The notes under the pieces were generated by a model, which saw nothing but the letters and a program-made list of their open reading frames with translations, was not told the origin of the DNA and did no database searches. The translations under genes and the position numbers were made by a program. A stretch of DNA of 64,000 bases from positions 42,144,425 to 42,208,424 of the forward strand of contig CM075771.1 in NCBI GenBank assembly GCA_037974665.1. The letters run 5' to 3'. Positions 11,399 to 21,441 of the stretch are shown here, piece by piece. This DNA is from Ehretia macrophylla. Its lineage: Eukaryota; Streptophyta; Magnoliopsida; Boraginales; Ehretiaceae. Numbering within the stretch: position 1 is the stretch's first letter; each line of letters begins with the position of its first letter.

Positions 11399-11677
11399 AT
11401 GTATAAGTACTCTCGCTTGGTTCCTAGAGGACCTCGGGGAGGAAAGACCGGTAATTGTGTTCTTTTACTCTTATATTACATTATGAACTTACTTGAGATA
11501 TATGTCATGCTTACAAAAGGGTTTTCATTAGTTGAACCAGAAAAAGAGTTTCAAAACTTATTTCTCATTTCCCCTCGCTGAGTTTATAAGGACTCACCCT
11601 CTTTTATCATCTCAGGTGAAGAAGACCAAGAACAGGTACCCGAGGACAACGTGCCTAATGATGACTCCTTGGAATGA
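11399..11677 (+). other. Candidate spliced small ORF in the LTR (hypothetical intron 11451-11615)
   Basis: An ATG at 11399 opens a frame reading YKYSRLVPRGPRGGKT up to a donor-like site, gaccg|GTAATT. A 165-bp stretch ends in atcatctcAG, and the following sequence reads GEEDQEQVPEDNVPNDDSLE then TGA if joined. The join preserves frame (17 codons plus one base, then 62 bases). Donor, acceptor, basic first part and acidic tail are visible in the LTRs of copy 3 and both pieces of copy 4. In copy 2 they are broken by TGA and a small deletion. The ATG itself is GTG in the other copies. This is prediction only; the same signals could reflect LTR RNA processing without a protein. Confidence 0.25.
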
Positions 11678-11774
11678 TTGCTTGCCCTACGTGTCTTACT
11701 TGACTATGGCCATTTTGTGAACGATATGTTGCTTGAAGACTATTTCTTATGTTGCTTGTTAGTGTATTGTAAAT

Positions 11775-11797
11775 GACCCCCGTTGTAATTTGGGGTC
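11775..11797 (+). other. GACCCC / GGGGTC hairpin in the LTR
   Basis: A 6-bp perfect stem (GACCCC 11775-11780, GGGGTC 11792-11797) flanks an 11-nt loop. It is intact in copy 3 (both LTR pieces), while one arm is altered in copy 2 and in the right piece of copy 4, and it is truncated in the left piece of copy 4. A role in RNA 3' end formation is possible but not shown. Confidence 0.4.
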
Positions 11798-12501
11798 TAA
11801 TTTTGGATTGTACTGATCATAACTAGATAGATACTCTTATGGTCGTTTTTGCTATCGCTACTGGTTAGTATCTATCACAGGCTTATGAAGTATCGTGTAA
11901 ATGATTAAGTAAAATGAATCTATCCAATCTTAAGCAGGTACTCATTGTTAAGCTAAGATCAACAGGTACTTTTGTAACAGGAATTAACAAACAAACGAGA
12001 CATAGTATCATGCTAGGTTATTAGTCAAACGAGACTTCGAGATAACTAGTAGGCATTTCGATGGATGATAAATAGTAATCTTAGTTGAAAATGAATTGAG
12101 ATGGGAAATTTTGAGGCGTTTAGAAAATTAGGTCAAACTAAAGAGCCCAATTACAGCCGTTATGTTGCCGATTTTTTGGAGAATTTGTGGAGTTTAGGCT
12201 AAACGTTAAGTATTAAACCTTCATGAACAATTAAGTATGTGAAAAGACTTGAATGTTTAGCTCACACCCTAGTTTAACCTCTATAGGTCGGGTTAGGCGT
12301 GACATGTGTTGCCCAAGGTGTCGTGGGATTCGATAATAGAAATGTGATGGATTAGGTTGTCGTCCTTTCTGCGGTTCATGACGTACGACCCGGGACGAAA
12401 AATAGCGTAAAAGAAGAAAAGTGTCCCGAAACTGATGAAAACGTTTGATTTTAGGCTACAAAAACAGGCGCAGCCAAAAAGTCGTGCACTCCCCATCATA
12501 G

Positions 12502-12516
12502 AGCTCTCGGAGAGCT
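12502..12516. repeat. 15-nt near-palindrome present in each satellite monomer (example)
   Basis: AGCTCTC-G-GAGAGCT is a perfect 7-bp inverted repeat around one central base. In A monomers the centre is A instead of G, so symmetry is kept. It includes a SacI site (GAGCTC with the preceding base). It recurs once per 341 bp in nearly all monomers; one monomer at about 38215 has lost it by deletion. Confidence 0.9.
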
Positions 12517-13942
12517 TTCCAACGGTATGCAGTGCGCCGCATAACTCCTTACGGATCAAAAGTTATGGGCACTGGTGCGACGGAGACTTGGTCCCAAGCC
12601 CCACGCCCTCGGTTTGCAGGCCCAGCCTCTACGTGAAGCGAAGTTGTGTTGCCCAAGGTGCCGTGGGATTTGATAATATAAATGTGATGTATTAGGTTGT
12701 CTTCCTTTTCGCGGTTCACGACGTATGACCCGGGATGAAAAAACAGCGCAAAAGAAGAAAAGTGTCCCAAAACTGATGAAAAAGTTCAATTTTAGGCAAC
12801 AAACACAGGTGCGGCCAAAAAAGCGTGCAGTCCCCGTCGTAGAGCTCTCGGGGAGCTTTCCAACGGTAAGCTATACGCCGCGTAACTCCTTACGGATCAA
12901 AAGTTATGGGCACCGGAGAGATGGAGACCTGGTCCCAAGCCCAATGCCATCGGTTTGCGGGCCCAGCCTCTACGTGAAGTAAAGTTGTGTTGCCCAAGGT
13001 GCCGTGGGATTCGATAATAGAAATGTGATGGATTAGGTTGTCATCCTTTTCGCGGCTCATGACGTACGACCCGGGAAGGAAAAAAGGCGTAAAAGAAGAA
13101 AAGTGTCCCCAAACCGATGAAAATGTTTGATTTTAGGGTACAAAAACAGGTGCAGCCAAAAAGGCGTGAAGTCCCCGTCGTAGAGCTCTCGGAGAGCTTT
13201 CCAACGGTATGCTATGCGCTGCGTAACTCCTTACGGATCAAAAGTTATGGGTACCTGAGCAACGGAGACCTAGTCCCAAGCCCTACGCCCTCGGTTTGCG
13301 GACCCAGCCTCCACGTGAAGTGAAGTTGTCTTGCCCAAGGTGCCGTGGGATTCAATAATAGTAATGTGATGGATTAGGTTGTCATCCTTTTCGAGGCTCA
13401 CGACATACGATCCAAGATGGAAAAACATTGCAAAAGTAGAAATGTGTCCTAAAACTGATGAAAATATTCGATTTTGGACTCTGAAAACAGGTGCAGCCAA
13501 GAAAGCTTGCTGCCCCCATCGTAGAGCTCTCAGAGAGCTTTCCAACGGTATGCTGTGCGCCACGTAACTCCTTACGGATCAAAAGTTATGGGCACCGGAG
13601 CGACGAAGACCTGGTCCCAAGCCCCACGCCCTCGGTTTGCGGGCCCAGCCTCTACGTGAAGCGAAGTTGTGTTGCCCAAGGTATCGTGGGATTCGATAAT
13701 AGAAATGTGACGAATTAGGTTGTCGTCCTTTTCGTGGCTCACGACGTACGACCCGGGATGGAAAAACAACGCAAAAGAAGAAAAGTGTCCTGAAACTGAT
13801 GAAACGTTAGATTTTAGGCTACAAAAACAGGCGCTGCCAAAAAGGCCTATAATCCCTGTTGTAGAGCTCTCGGAAAGCTTTCTAACGGTATGCTGTGCGC
13901 TGCATAACTCCTTACAAATCAAAAGTTATGGGCACCGGAGTG

Positions 13943-13947
13943 ACGGA
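13943..13947. repeat. Left target-site duplication of chromovirus copy 2 (ACGGA)
   Basis: ACGGA precedes the 5' LTR and recurs at 21442-21446 after the 3' LTR. Removing the element and one ACGGA restores an uninterrupted monomer (gtgacggagacctgg), so this was a clean insertion into the satellite. Confidence 0.92.
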
Positions 13948-14969
13948 TTTGAGGCCCGACCTCGATTTGCGTGCGATACCTCGTTACGTGTGCCATAACC
14001 TAGATTTGCATGCCTTGACCTAGGTTTAAGAATCGTGTTTCGTTTTATGTGCCTTGCATTGAATTACGTGCATTCATTTAGGGTTACGTGCATTTACTTG
14101 GAAAACGTGCATTCATCTAGTAGTTCGTGCCCTACCTCGTAGTGCGTGTCCTAGACCTAGGAAAGCGTGCCCTCACATTAATTAAGAAAGCATCTTACAC
14201 GAAGCACTAGATCAATAATTAATCCCATAAATTCCACTAACTAATATTAAATTACTAATTCAACCCACTAGAAGACAAAATCTCACAAAAAGCTAGGCAT
14301 TCCTTATTCTTTTGCACTTTCAAACATACAATTAATTAATGCTCAAAAGATGACAAAGATTCAGCATTTTCATGCCTTGGCCGACCACCTTGTGGCATTT
14401 ATGCTTGCTTGCTCAATTCAAAATTAATTCTAGACAATTTTATGACAAGTTATGACACAAATGCATAAAAAAAAACTAGCTCAAAACTATACCAAACTCC
14501 ACCAATCTCGACATAAGCTCCTTGCCATGCTAGGTAATTCAAAAACCATGCTTCTTGAAGACACAAATCTGATTTTTACATGCCCAAGGCCGACACAAGC
14601 CTCAACAATTGCACAAGCTTTTATTTTTCTTTCATTTCTCTCATTTCCTTACATTTCTCTCTCTCCCTCTCATTCTTCTCTCTTTCTCTCGGCTTTGGCT
14701 GAGTTCCTATGCTCCATAGCTCATCTTCATCACTCCATGGTTAATCAAGGCAAGCAAGAAGGTAGGGAACTCGACTAAGCAAGCTAGGTTGCAAGAAAAC
14801 TCACATGCAAGCTCTTTGAACAACCATTTCGGCTTAGGTGAGTTTGCTAGCTTCCATTTCTTTTCTTCTTGTTCTAACCACATGCATGTACTAAGAACTT
14901 GGTCACTAAGCTAGGAAAAATAGAGAAAATCGAGTGGTGTCTCGGCTAAGCAAGGAAGAAGATCAACTT

Positions 14970-15009
14970 TGTGCTTCACCAAGAGTCTTGTGCTTCACCA
15001 AGAGTCTTG
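14970..15009. repeat. Exact 20-bp tandem duplication in the LTR of copy 2
   Basis: tgtgcttcaccaagagtctt occurs twice back to back (14970-14989 and 14990-15009). The other LTRs have one corresponding copy, so this is a private, probably slippage-derived, duplication. Confidence 0.9.
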
Positions 15010-16245
15010 TGCATCTTCTTGTTGTTTTGCTAAGGTGAGGGCTAAAACTTCTTGAAAATCTTTCAAAAAACCCACATGCATGATTTTAAATGTTTATCTT
15101 TCCTTTTGTACTTGAGATATATGTGTGTTCATAAGCTTTTACAACCATGCATGGCAAGATTTGGGGCTAGAATGTGATGTTAGATGAAATCGTGCAAGTG
15201 ACAGCTTTCTATCTTGTTGGTGCGAGGTGATTTTGGCTAGGTAAATGGTATTGAAAATGGGTAAAAATTGGTAGGTTACTAGTTTTGCCAGTTCTGAACA
15301 TTTTTCTCACAAATAGGCCAAAGCTAATTTTGACTCTAAGATCCTTAAAATGGCAAATTATTAAAATGTGTCCAAATCTGGAAAGTCTGGACGTTTTTGT
15401 CAGAAATGGACTAAGGCTAAATCTGACCCTAAGGACCTCAAAAACGACAAGTATTGAAATGTGTGCAAATCTGGACAGTTTTGTGCAATCCTACTGTTTT
15501 GGCTATAACTATTGAACCCGAACTCCAAATGATGCGAGGTTTGTTTCTAAATTTAGTTCACTTCTTAAGCTATAATTTGACATCTTATTCACTGGATTTG
15601 GAGATTGTTTGCTTGTCTTAATGACTGTGAGAAAACAGCCCATTGTAGTGAGGGTTTCACTTAGTGATATGCTTAGAAAAATTATTGTAGCTTCTCTTGT
15701 TGTGTTAAATGCTTGGGATTGTGGCATTGGGATGTTGTGTGGACTGTTTTGAATACTTGAGGGTGTTTGAATCAATTGATGCATGGCTTGAGTTTAATTT
15801 TGAGATGACTTGGGGCTTAATCGCACGGGTAAGCATGAATTGGAACCCTAGTAACTAGGTGAATTTGCTAAGTGTTGATCATTGGGATGTTGTGTTGGAT
15901 TATGTGTTTAGTAGGCTGCCCGTAGTTGCCCTTGTAGCCCTAAATATGATTTCGATGATTTCATGTTGATAAGTAGGCTTTTCTTGCACCCGGTCCCACG
16001 TAGATGTCGTTGCATGTTGAATAATCTTGTTATTTGATTACGTGAACTTTGAAATGAGTTATATGACTTGATTTACGTGTGTTACATGGCTGCCTGTTTA
16101 ATGTTCATATAACTCCATGTGCCTTTCAAGTGAAATTACTTGTCTTATCGTGCCTCGCTTGTTTACTTGTCAATGTGCAATCTTATGACTGCTCGGAGGC
16201 AACCTACTTTGTTGTCCTCCTAATGTGATATATTAAATGCCATAA

Positions 16246-16455
16246 ATGTGCATTGCATACAAGGTTGCAACCTTTCATTCTGGCGTGGTAGCGTTCACGC
16301 ACACCAGGCGGCATCGAGCTTGCCGGTGCAACCGTGACTACCATTGTCCAATTTCCTCTCTCGCTTGGGGGCTAGACTTCCTCAGAGAGTTGGGTCGTAG
16401 GATTTCGGGGTACATCCGGAGTACACCCATTTGGAGTGATAAGGGGATGATTTGA
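16246..16455 (+). CDS. Short LTR open reading frame, 69 codons (copy 2)
   Basis: This is the counterpart of the frame at 11143-11331 with the seven extra codons (around FTHTRRHRA) that copy 1 lacks. It has substitutions such as GEL to REL and PIP to PIS but no stop. No domain is recognised and the frame may be non-coding. Confidence 0.28.
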   Translation: MCIAYKVATFHSGVVAFTHTRRHRACRCNRDYHCPISSLAWGLDFLRELGRRISGYIRSTPIWSDKGMI

Positions 16456-17412
16456 AGTCGGCCGCAACAACTTATATTAGAAATGAACTGAGAGCAAAAG
16501 CTCACCGTATCCTTTTCACTATGTGTATAAGTACTCTCGCTTGGTTCCTTGAGGACCTCGGGGAGGAAAGACGGGTAATTGTGTTCCTTAGTTTTATACT
16601 ATTTGTTATGTACTCTTTTGTGATATATTCATGCTTGCAAAAAGTGTTTTCATAAGTTGAATCGGAAAATGAGTTTCAAAACCTATTTCTCGTTCCCTCT
16701 CACTGAGTTCATAAGGACTCACCCTCTTTTACCATCTCAGGTGAAGAAGATCAAGAACACCTGAGGACGACGTGCCTAACAATGATTCCTTGGAATGATT
16801 GCATGTCCTATGTGCTTTGCTTTATTATGGCCATTGTGAACACTATGCTGCTTGAAGACTATTTATTTTCATGTTGCTTGATGTTTGTAATGTAAAAGAC
16901 CCCCGTTGTAATTTGGGATCTAATTTTGGCTTGTACTGATAATAACTAGACAGACACTACTATGGTCGTTTTGCCATTGTTACTAGTTAGTAACTATCAT
17001 AGGATTATGAAGTATCCGGTAAGGACTAAGTAAAATGAACCTACCCAATCTTAAGCACGTACCCATTGTTAAGCTAAGGTCAACAGGTACTTTTGTAACG
17101 AGGGTTAACAAACAAATGAGACATGGTATCATGCTAGGTTATTAATCAAACGAGACATTGAGATAACTAGTAGGCGTTTCAATTGACGGTAAATAGTAAT
17201 TTTAGTTGGAAATGAAATTTGAGGCGTTTAGAGAACGAGGCCAAAGTAAAGAGCCCAATTATAGCCGTTATGCTGCCGGTTTTTCAAAAAATTATGGAGT
17301 TTAGGCTAAACGTTAAGTGTTAAAATTTTATGAACGACTAAGTACGAGACATGGCTTAAATGTTTAGTTCACACCCTAGTCTAACCTTTATAGGCCGGGT
17401 TGGGGCGTGACA

Positions 17413-17682
17413 CCTTATGGAAAGAATGGTATCAGAGCTTAGATTGCTTAAGCTAGGTTTAACTCTCGGACCATGGGTAGAGCCCTAAGATAATTAGGAT
17501 GACTTGTCCATATGTTATTGTGTGATAATATTAATTGTGCCTTCTATGTTCTATGTGCTTAAGTGATTAACATGCCTTAATTGTTTCTAGAATTGTGTAT
17601 CTATATTATGTTGAATATCTTATGCATTAAATTCTTGTTTGTCATATTTTAATAAATTGTGCATCGTAATCTGTGCCTATAG
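17413..17682 (+). promoter_or_regulatory. Primer-binding site and leader of chromovirus copy 2
   Basis: TGGTATCAGAGC at 17427-17438, 14 nt after the LTR end, is complementary to the 3' end of plant initiator methionine tRNA, which would prime minus-strand cDNA synthesis. About 245 bp of AT-rich leader without a long frame then lead to the gag start codon at 17683. Confidence 0.92.
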
Positions 17683-20600
17683 ATGGCTGGCCCTAGTACC
17701 CGCACTACTAATAGGAGTGGTGAACCCCAAGAGACCAGAGATGCTTATCAAACTAATCCCGGCATAACTATGTTTAACATGATGGCAAATGCCATGGATC
17801 GCGTGTCACGAGTGATGGAACGTCAAGATGCACGTGAAGCCAACAACAATAACAATAGGAATGATGGTAACCATGGGAGACATAGTAGAATGAGGAAATT
17901 CCTTGACTTTCGCCCGTCCAAATTCCATGGGGAAGTTGATGATGAGAAAGCAGAGGCTTGGCTGTCCGAGATCGAGAGGATTTTCAGGCCACTTGATTAT
18001 ACTGATGAAGAAAAGGTGGACTTTGCTGTGTTTCTGTTGCACGGGGATGTTGAACATTGGTGGCACACTGTGGAGGCACTGTGGGAAACTGATCAGACAC
18101 CTCGCTTGTGGGTTAATTTCGTTAAGGCATTCAAGGAAAAATATGTACCTACAGTTTCCAGGCAGAGGCGGATTGAGGAGTTCATGCACTTGAACCAGGG
18201 TAACATGACGGTGGCCCAGTACGAGGCTCGTTTTGACCGATTGTCCCGTTATGCTCAATACATGGTCAATACTCCGGAGGCGAAGATGTGAAAATTTACT
18301 ACTGGATTGAGGCCAAAGATTCAGGACCAGTTGGCTTCACATGACTTCGATACCTATTCTGCTCTCTTTGCTGCTGCTTCCCGAGTTGAGAAAAGGAAAC
18401 TTGATAAAGCCGGTTCGAGTCAGCCGAACAAGAAACCATACCAGCCTTCAGGTCAACAGAGGAAATTCCAGGGCCAGAGTCGTAGTCAGGGCCAGGGCCA
18501 GAATAGACCAGTGAATAACCGTGGCCAGACTAAAGCGCCATCAGCCTCTTCTACCCGCAGATCCACAGGTAGTTCACCTGCTACTCAGTCTGTTAACTGT
18601 TCTTACTGTGACAAGAAGGGGCATACTGAGGCCGCCCAGTGCTGGAAGAAGTCAGGACGATATGTGAGATGTGGCAGTGATCAGTATCAGATCAAGGATT
18701 GCCCTAAATGGCAAGCAGGACAGAATCAGGTTAAACCAGCTAGTAGAGGCAAGACTCCAGTTCCTAGAGTTCAGGCTCGAGCTTATGCTATTGAGTGCGA
18801 GGAGCTTCCAAAGGAGACCGCAATTGTTGAAGGTACATTCTTCATACTGAATCAACCTGTTAGGGTGCTAATTGATCCAAGTGCTACTCATTCATTTATT
18901 ACTCCCTTATGTGTGCAACGTGTGAAACTACGAGTTGTATGTTTGCCTTACAAAGTAGAAGTTGGTACTCTGATAGGTTCTAAACTTGTTACTAGCTCAG
19001 CTTGTAAAGCATGTAAAATCCAAATTAAGGATAGGGAATTCTCAGCCAATCTTATTGTATTACCTTTTTGAGACTATGAAGTCATCTTAGGGATGGACTG
19101 GTTGGCAAAGCATTATGCCCAACTAGATTGCCGGACGAAGATTGTAACGTTCCGGGTACCTGGTCAACCAATACTGGAGGTAATGGGTCGAAGAGATTTC
19201 ACCGGGAGTTCCATCATTTCATCTACGAAAGCAGTGAAGTCCTTGAGAAAAGGGTGTAGTGGATACTTAGCTTACCTCATCAACAAGCCATCGGACAAAG
19301 CTAAGTCGGGGGAAATGCTAGTGATCAATGACTATGCAGATGTGTTTCCAGAAGAATTGCCCGGTTTACCCCCAAATCGGGAGATTGAGTTCATTATAGA
19401 GTTACTGCCTGGCACCCAGCCGATATCTAAAGCTCCCTATCGTATGGCGCTGGCCGAGCTACAAGAATTGAAGGACCAATTGCAAGGATTGTTGAAGAAA
19501 GGGTTTGTTCAACCAAGTTCTTCTCCGTGGGGTGCACCAGTTCTATTTGTAAAGAAGAAAGACAGAACGTTGAGGCTATGCATTGATTACCAAGGATTGA
19601 ACCAAGTGACTGTCAAGAATAAATACCCACTTCCACTGATCGACGAGTTGTTTGATCAACTTCAAGGAGCCAAAGTGTATTTGAAACTCGACTTGAGGCA
19701 AGAGTACTATCAGTTGCGGATCAAAAAGGAGGATGTGCCTAAAACAGCTTTCAGGACAAGAAATGGGCATTATGAATATGTGGTGATGCCATTTGGACTA
19801 ACTAATGCCCCTGCAGCTTTTATGGATTTGATGCATAGGGTGTTTCAACCCTACTTGGACCAATTTGTGGTGATCTTCATTGATGATATTTTGGTATACT
19901 CGAAATCTGAGGCTGAGTATGAACAACATCTGCGGTTGGTACTGCAGAAACTTCGAGAGCATCGGTTGTATGCAAAGTTTAGCAAGTGCGAATTTTGGTT
20001 GCAGCATATTGCATTTTTGGGGCACATCATATCGCAAGAGGGAATAGCAGTGGATCTAGCAAAGATAGAAGCGGTGATATCTTGGAAGAAGCCGAAAAAT
20101 GTTACGGAGGTTCGGAGTTTTCTTGGTCTAGCTGGCTATTATCGGAGATTCGTTAAGGATTTCTCTAAGATTGCAGGACCACTTACAAAGCTCACTCAAA
20201 AGAAAACAAAGTTCGTGTGGGATGATAAGTGTGAGAACAGCTTCCAAGAGTTGAAGAAAAGATTGACTACCGCACCTGTTCTTGTATTGCCTGAAGGGAG
20301 TCAAGGTTTTGTAATATATAGCGATGCTTCGAAGGAAGGATTGGGTTGTGTGTTGATGCAAAATGGTAGAGTGATTGCGTATGCTTCTAGGAAACCGAAG
20401 TCGTATGAATTGAACTACCCGACGCATGACTTGGAGTTAGCAACTATTATGTTTACACTCAAGAAATTGAGGCACTATCTATGGGGTAACAAGTTCGAGG
20501 TGTTTACGGATCACAAGAGCTTGAAATACTTGTTCTCACAAAAAGAGTTGAACATAAGGCAAAGGCGGTGGATGGAGATTTTGGATGATTATAACTGCAC

Positions 20601-20985
20601 AATCAATTATGTGCCCGGTAAAGCAAATGTGGTTGCAGATGCCTTAAGTAGGAAAACGAGCAAGGCAAAACTGGAAGTTAAGGTACAGGAGTTGTTGGAG
20701 GAAGCATTTTTGTGGAAACCACAATTGACTCGGAAAGGGTTACTTTTTGCCACTACACAAGTTCAACCGACCTTGTTGTCTGAATTACGAGAGGCTCAAC
20801 AGAAGGACCAACAATTCCAGAAGATTAAAGAAAGCAACACAGATTTCAAGTTTCATGATGATGGTATTTGGAGGTTTAAGAATCGGATTTGTGTTCCTAA
20901 TGAACCAGAGCTGAAAAAGAAGATTCTTGAAGAAGCCCATAATTTAAGATACACTATTCACCCCAGCGGAACAAAGATGTACTGG
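17683..20985 (+). pseudogene. Chromovirus gag-pol, two internal stops, integrase deleted
   Basis: The frame opens at ATG 17683 (MAGPSTRTTNRSGE). It has a retrotransposon gag domain at roughly residues 70-190 (FLDFRPSKFHGEVDD through QYEARFDRLS), a glutamine- and serine-rich linker, zinc knuckles, protease (IDPSATHSF), RT (FIDD Asp codons near 19882-19887) and RNase H (YSDAS). It ends in the integrase finger (AHNLRYTIH) at 20985. Stops are TGA at 18289-18291 (TGG in copy 3) and TGA at 19069-19071 (CGA in copy 1). The second knuckle is destroyed (CVQC to YVRC and His to Tyr), and the first has an extra alanine. After 20985 the frame runs into LTR sequence until 21015. The active-site Gly of the protease is Ser here. 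It is not functional. Confidence 0.93.
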
Positions 20986-21441
20986 ATTATGAATCGGTTT
21001 TGCTATCGTTACTAGTTAGTAACTATCATAGGATTATGAAGTATCCGGTAAGGACTAAGTAAAATGAACCCACCCAATCTTAAGCAGGTACCCATTGTTA
21101 AGCTAAGGTCAACAGGTACTTTTGTAACGAGGGTTAACAAACAAACGAGACATGGTATCATGCTAGGTTATTAATCAAACGAGACATCAAGATAACTAGT
21201 AGGCGTTTCAATTGACGGTAAATAGTAATCTTAGTTGGAAATGAAATTTGAGGCGTTTAGAGAACTAGGCCAAACTAAACAGCCCAATTACAACCGTTAT
21301 GCTGCCGGTTTTCCGAAAAATTATGAAATTTAGGCTAAACGTTAAGTGTTAAACTTCTATGAACGACTAAGTACGAGACATGGCTTAAATGTTTAGTTCG
21401 CACCCTATTCTAACCTTTTTAGGCAGGGTTGGGGCGTGACA
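20986..21441 (+). mobile_element. 3' LTR tail of copy 2, fused to pol by deletion
   Basis: From about 20994 the sequence matches the last 450 bp of the LTR and ends GGGGCGTGACA. Between pol and LTR, the 10-mer ggattatgaa (20984-20993) also occurs 30-odd bases downstream in the LTR (cataggattatgaagt). It may be templated filler from repair. The right target duplication ACGGA follows at 21442-21446. Confidence 0.88.

Larger units (their letters stand above)
4931..12304 (+). mobile_element. Chromovirus copy 1: 5'-truncated Ty3/gypsy element with complete 3' LTR
   Basis: This copy lacks its 5' LTR, primer-binding site and the first two-thirds of gag. It starts in the glutamine-rich part of gag at 4931, directly after the foreign LTR. 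It continues through protease, RT, RNase H, integrase and a chromodomain-like tail to 8712, then a polypurine tract and a 3.5-kb LTR. At 12305 satellite resumes in mid-monomer. The long LTR and the C-terminal region fit the Tekay/Del group of plant chromoviruses; that clade call is inference. One reading: the foreign element inserted into this copy's gag, and a later deletion removed everything between the left satellite and the foreign element's 3' end. Confidence 0.9.
8777..12304 (+). mobile_element. 3' LTR of chromovirus copy 1 (3.53 kb)
   Basis: It starts TGTGAGGCCCGACC right after the polypurine tract and ends GGCGTGACA, followed by satellite (tgtgttgcccaagg). The same sequence forms the LTRs at 13948-17412, 29287-32847 and 56743-60304. 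Landmarks in order: degenerate CGTG-rich repeats at the start; a TATA-like TGCATAAAAAA about 150 bp before a CT tract; two related modules of about 200 bp; a GC-richer block with a short open frame; a possible intron; and a GACCCC/GGGGTC hairpin. The base after the terminal TG differs from copies 2 and 3, which begin TTTGAGG. Confidence 0.93.
12305..13947. repeat. 341-bp satellite, segment b (about 4.8 copies)
   Basis: Anchors gatcaaaag at 12554, 12895, 13236 and 13577 give exact 341-bp spacing. Monomers are mainly subtype B (gacccggga...; cagcgcaaaagaag; taggctacaaaaacaggcgcagcc) with an A monomer near 13410. The segment starts inside a monomer after copy 1 and ends in ACGGA (13943-13947), which is the left target duplication of copy 2. 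Confidence 0.95.
13948..17412 (+). mobile_element. 5' LTR of chromovirus copy 2 (3.47 kb)
   Basis: It starts TTTGAGGCCCGACC and ends GGGGCGTGACA. It is shorter than the LTR of copy 1, chiefly because of a deletion near 15390 between two tctgga sites inside the duplicated module. It also carries an exact 20-bp tandem duplication (tgtgcttcaccaagagtctt) at 14970-15009 not seen in the other copies. The short ORF at 16246-16455 is open, while the candidate spliced ORF is disrupted. Confidence 0.93.
13948..21441 (+). mobile_element. Chromovirus copy 2: Ty3/gypsy element with internal deletion and target duplication
   Basis: Order: 5' LTR, primer-binding site, gag, protease, RT, RNase H, first part of the integrase zinc finger, then a direct join to the last 450 bp of the 3' LTR. 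The deletion removed the integrase core, chromodomain, polypurine tract and about 3 kb of the 3' LTR. It is bounded by the 5-bp duplication ACGGA. The remaining 3' LTR differs from the matching part of the 5' LTR at roughly two dozen of 440 positions (counted by eye, about 5%), so the insertion is not recent. Confidence 0.95.

Noticed and set aside
17427..17438. Possible tRNA gene at the initiator-tRNA match
   Set aside because: Only the 12-nt complement to the tRNA 3' end is present and no cloverleaf can be formed; it is a primer-binding site.
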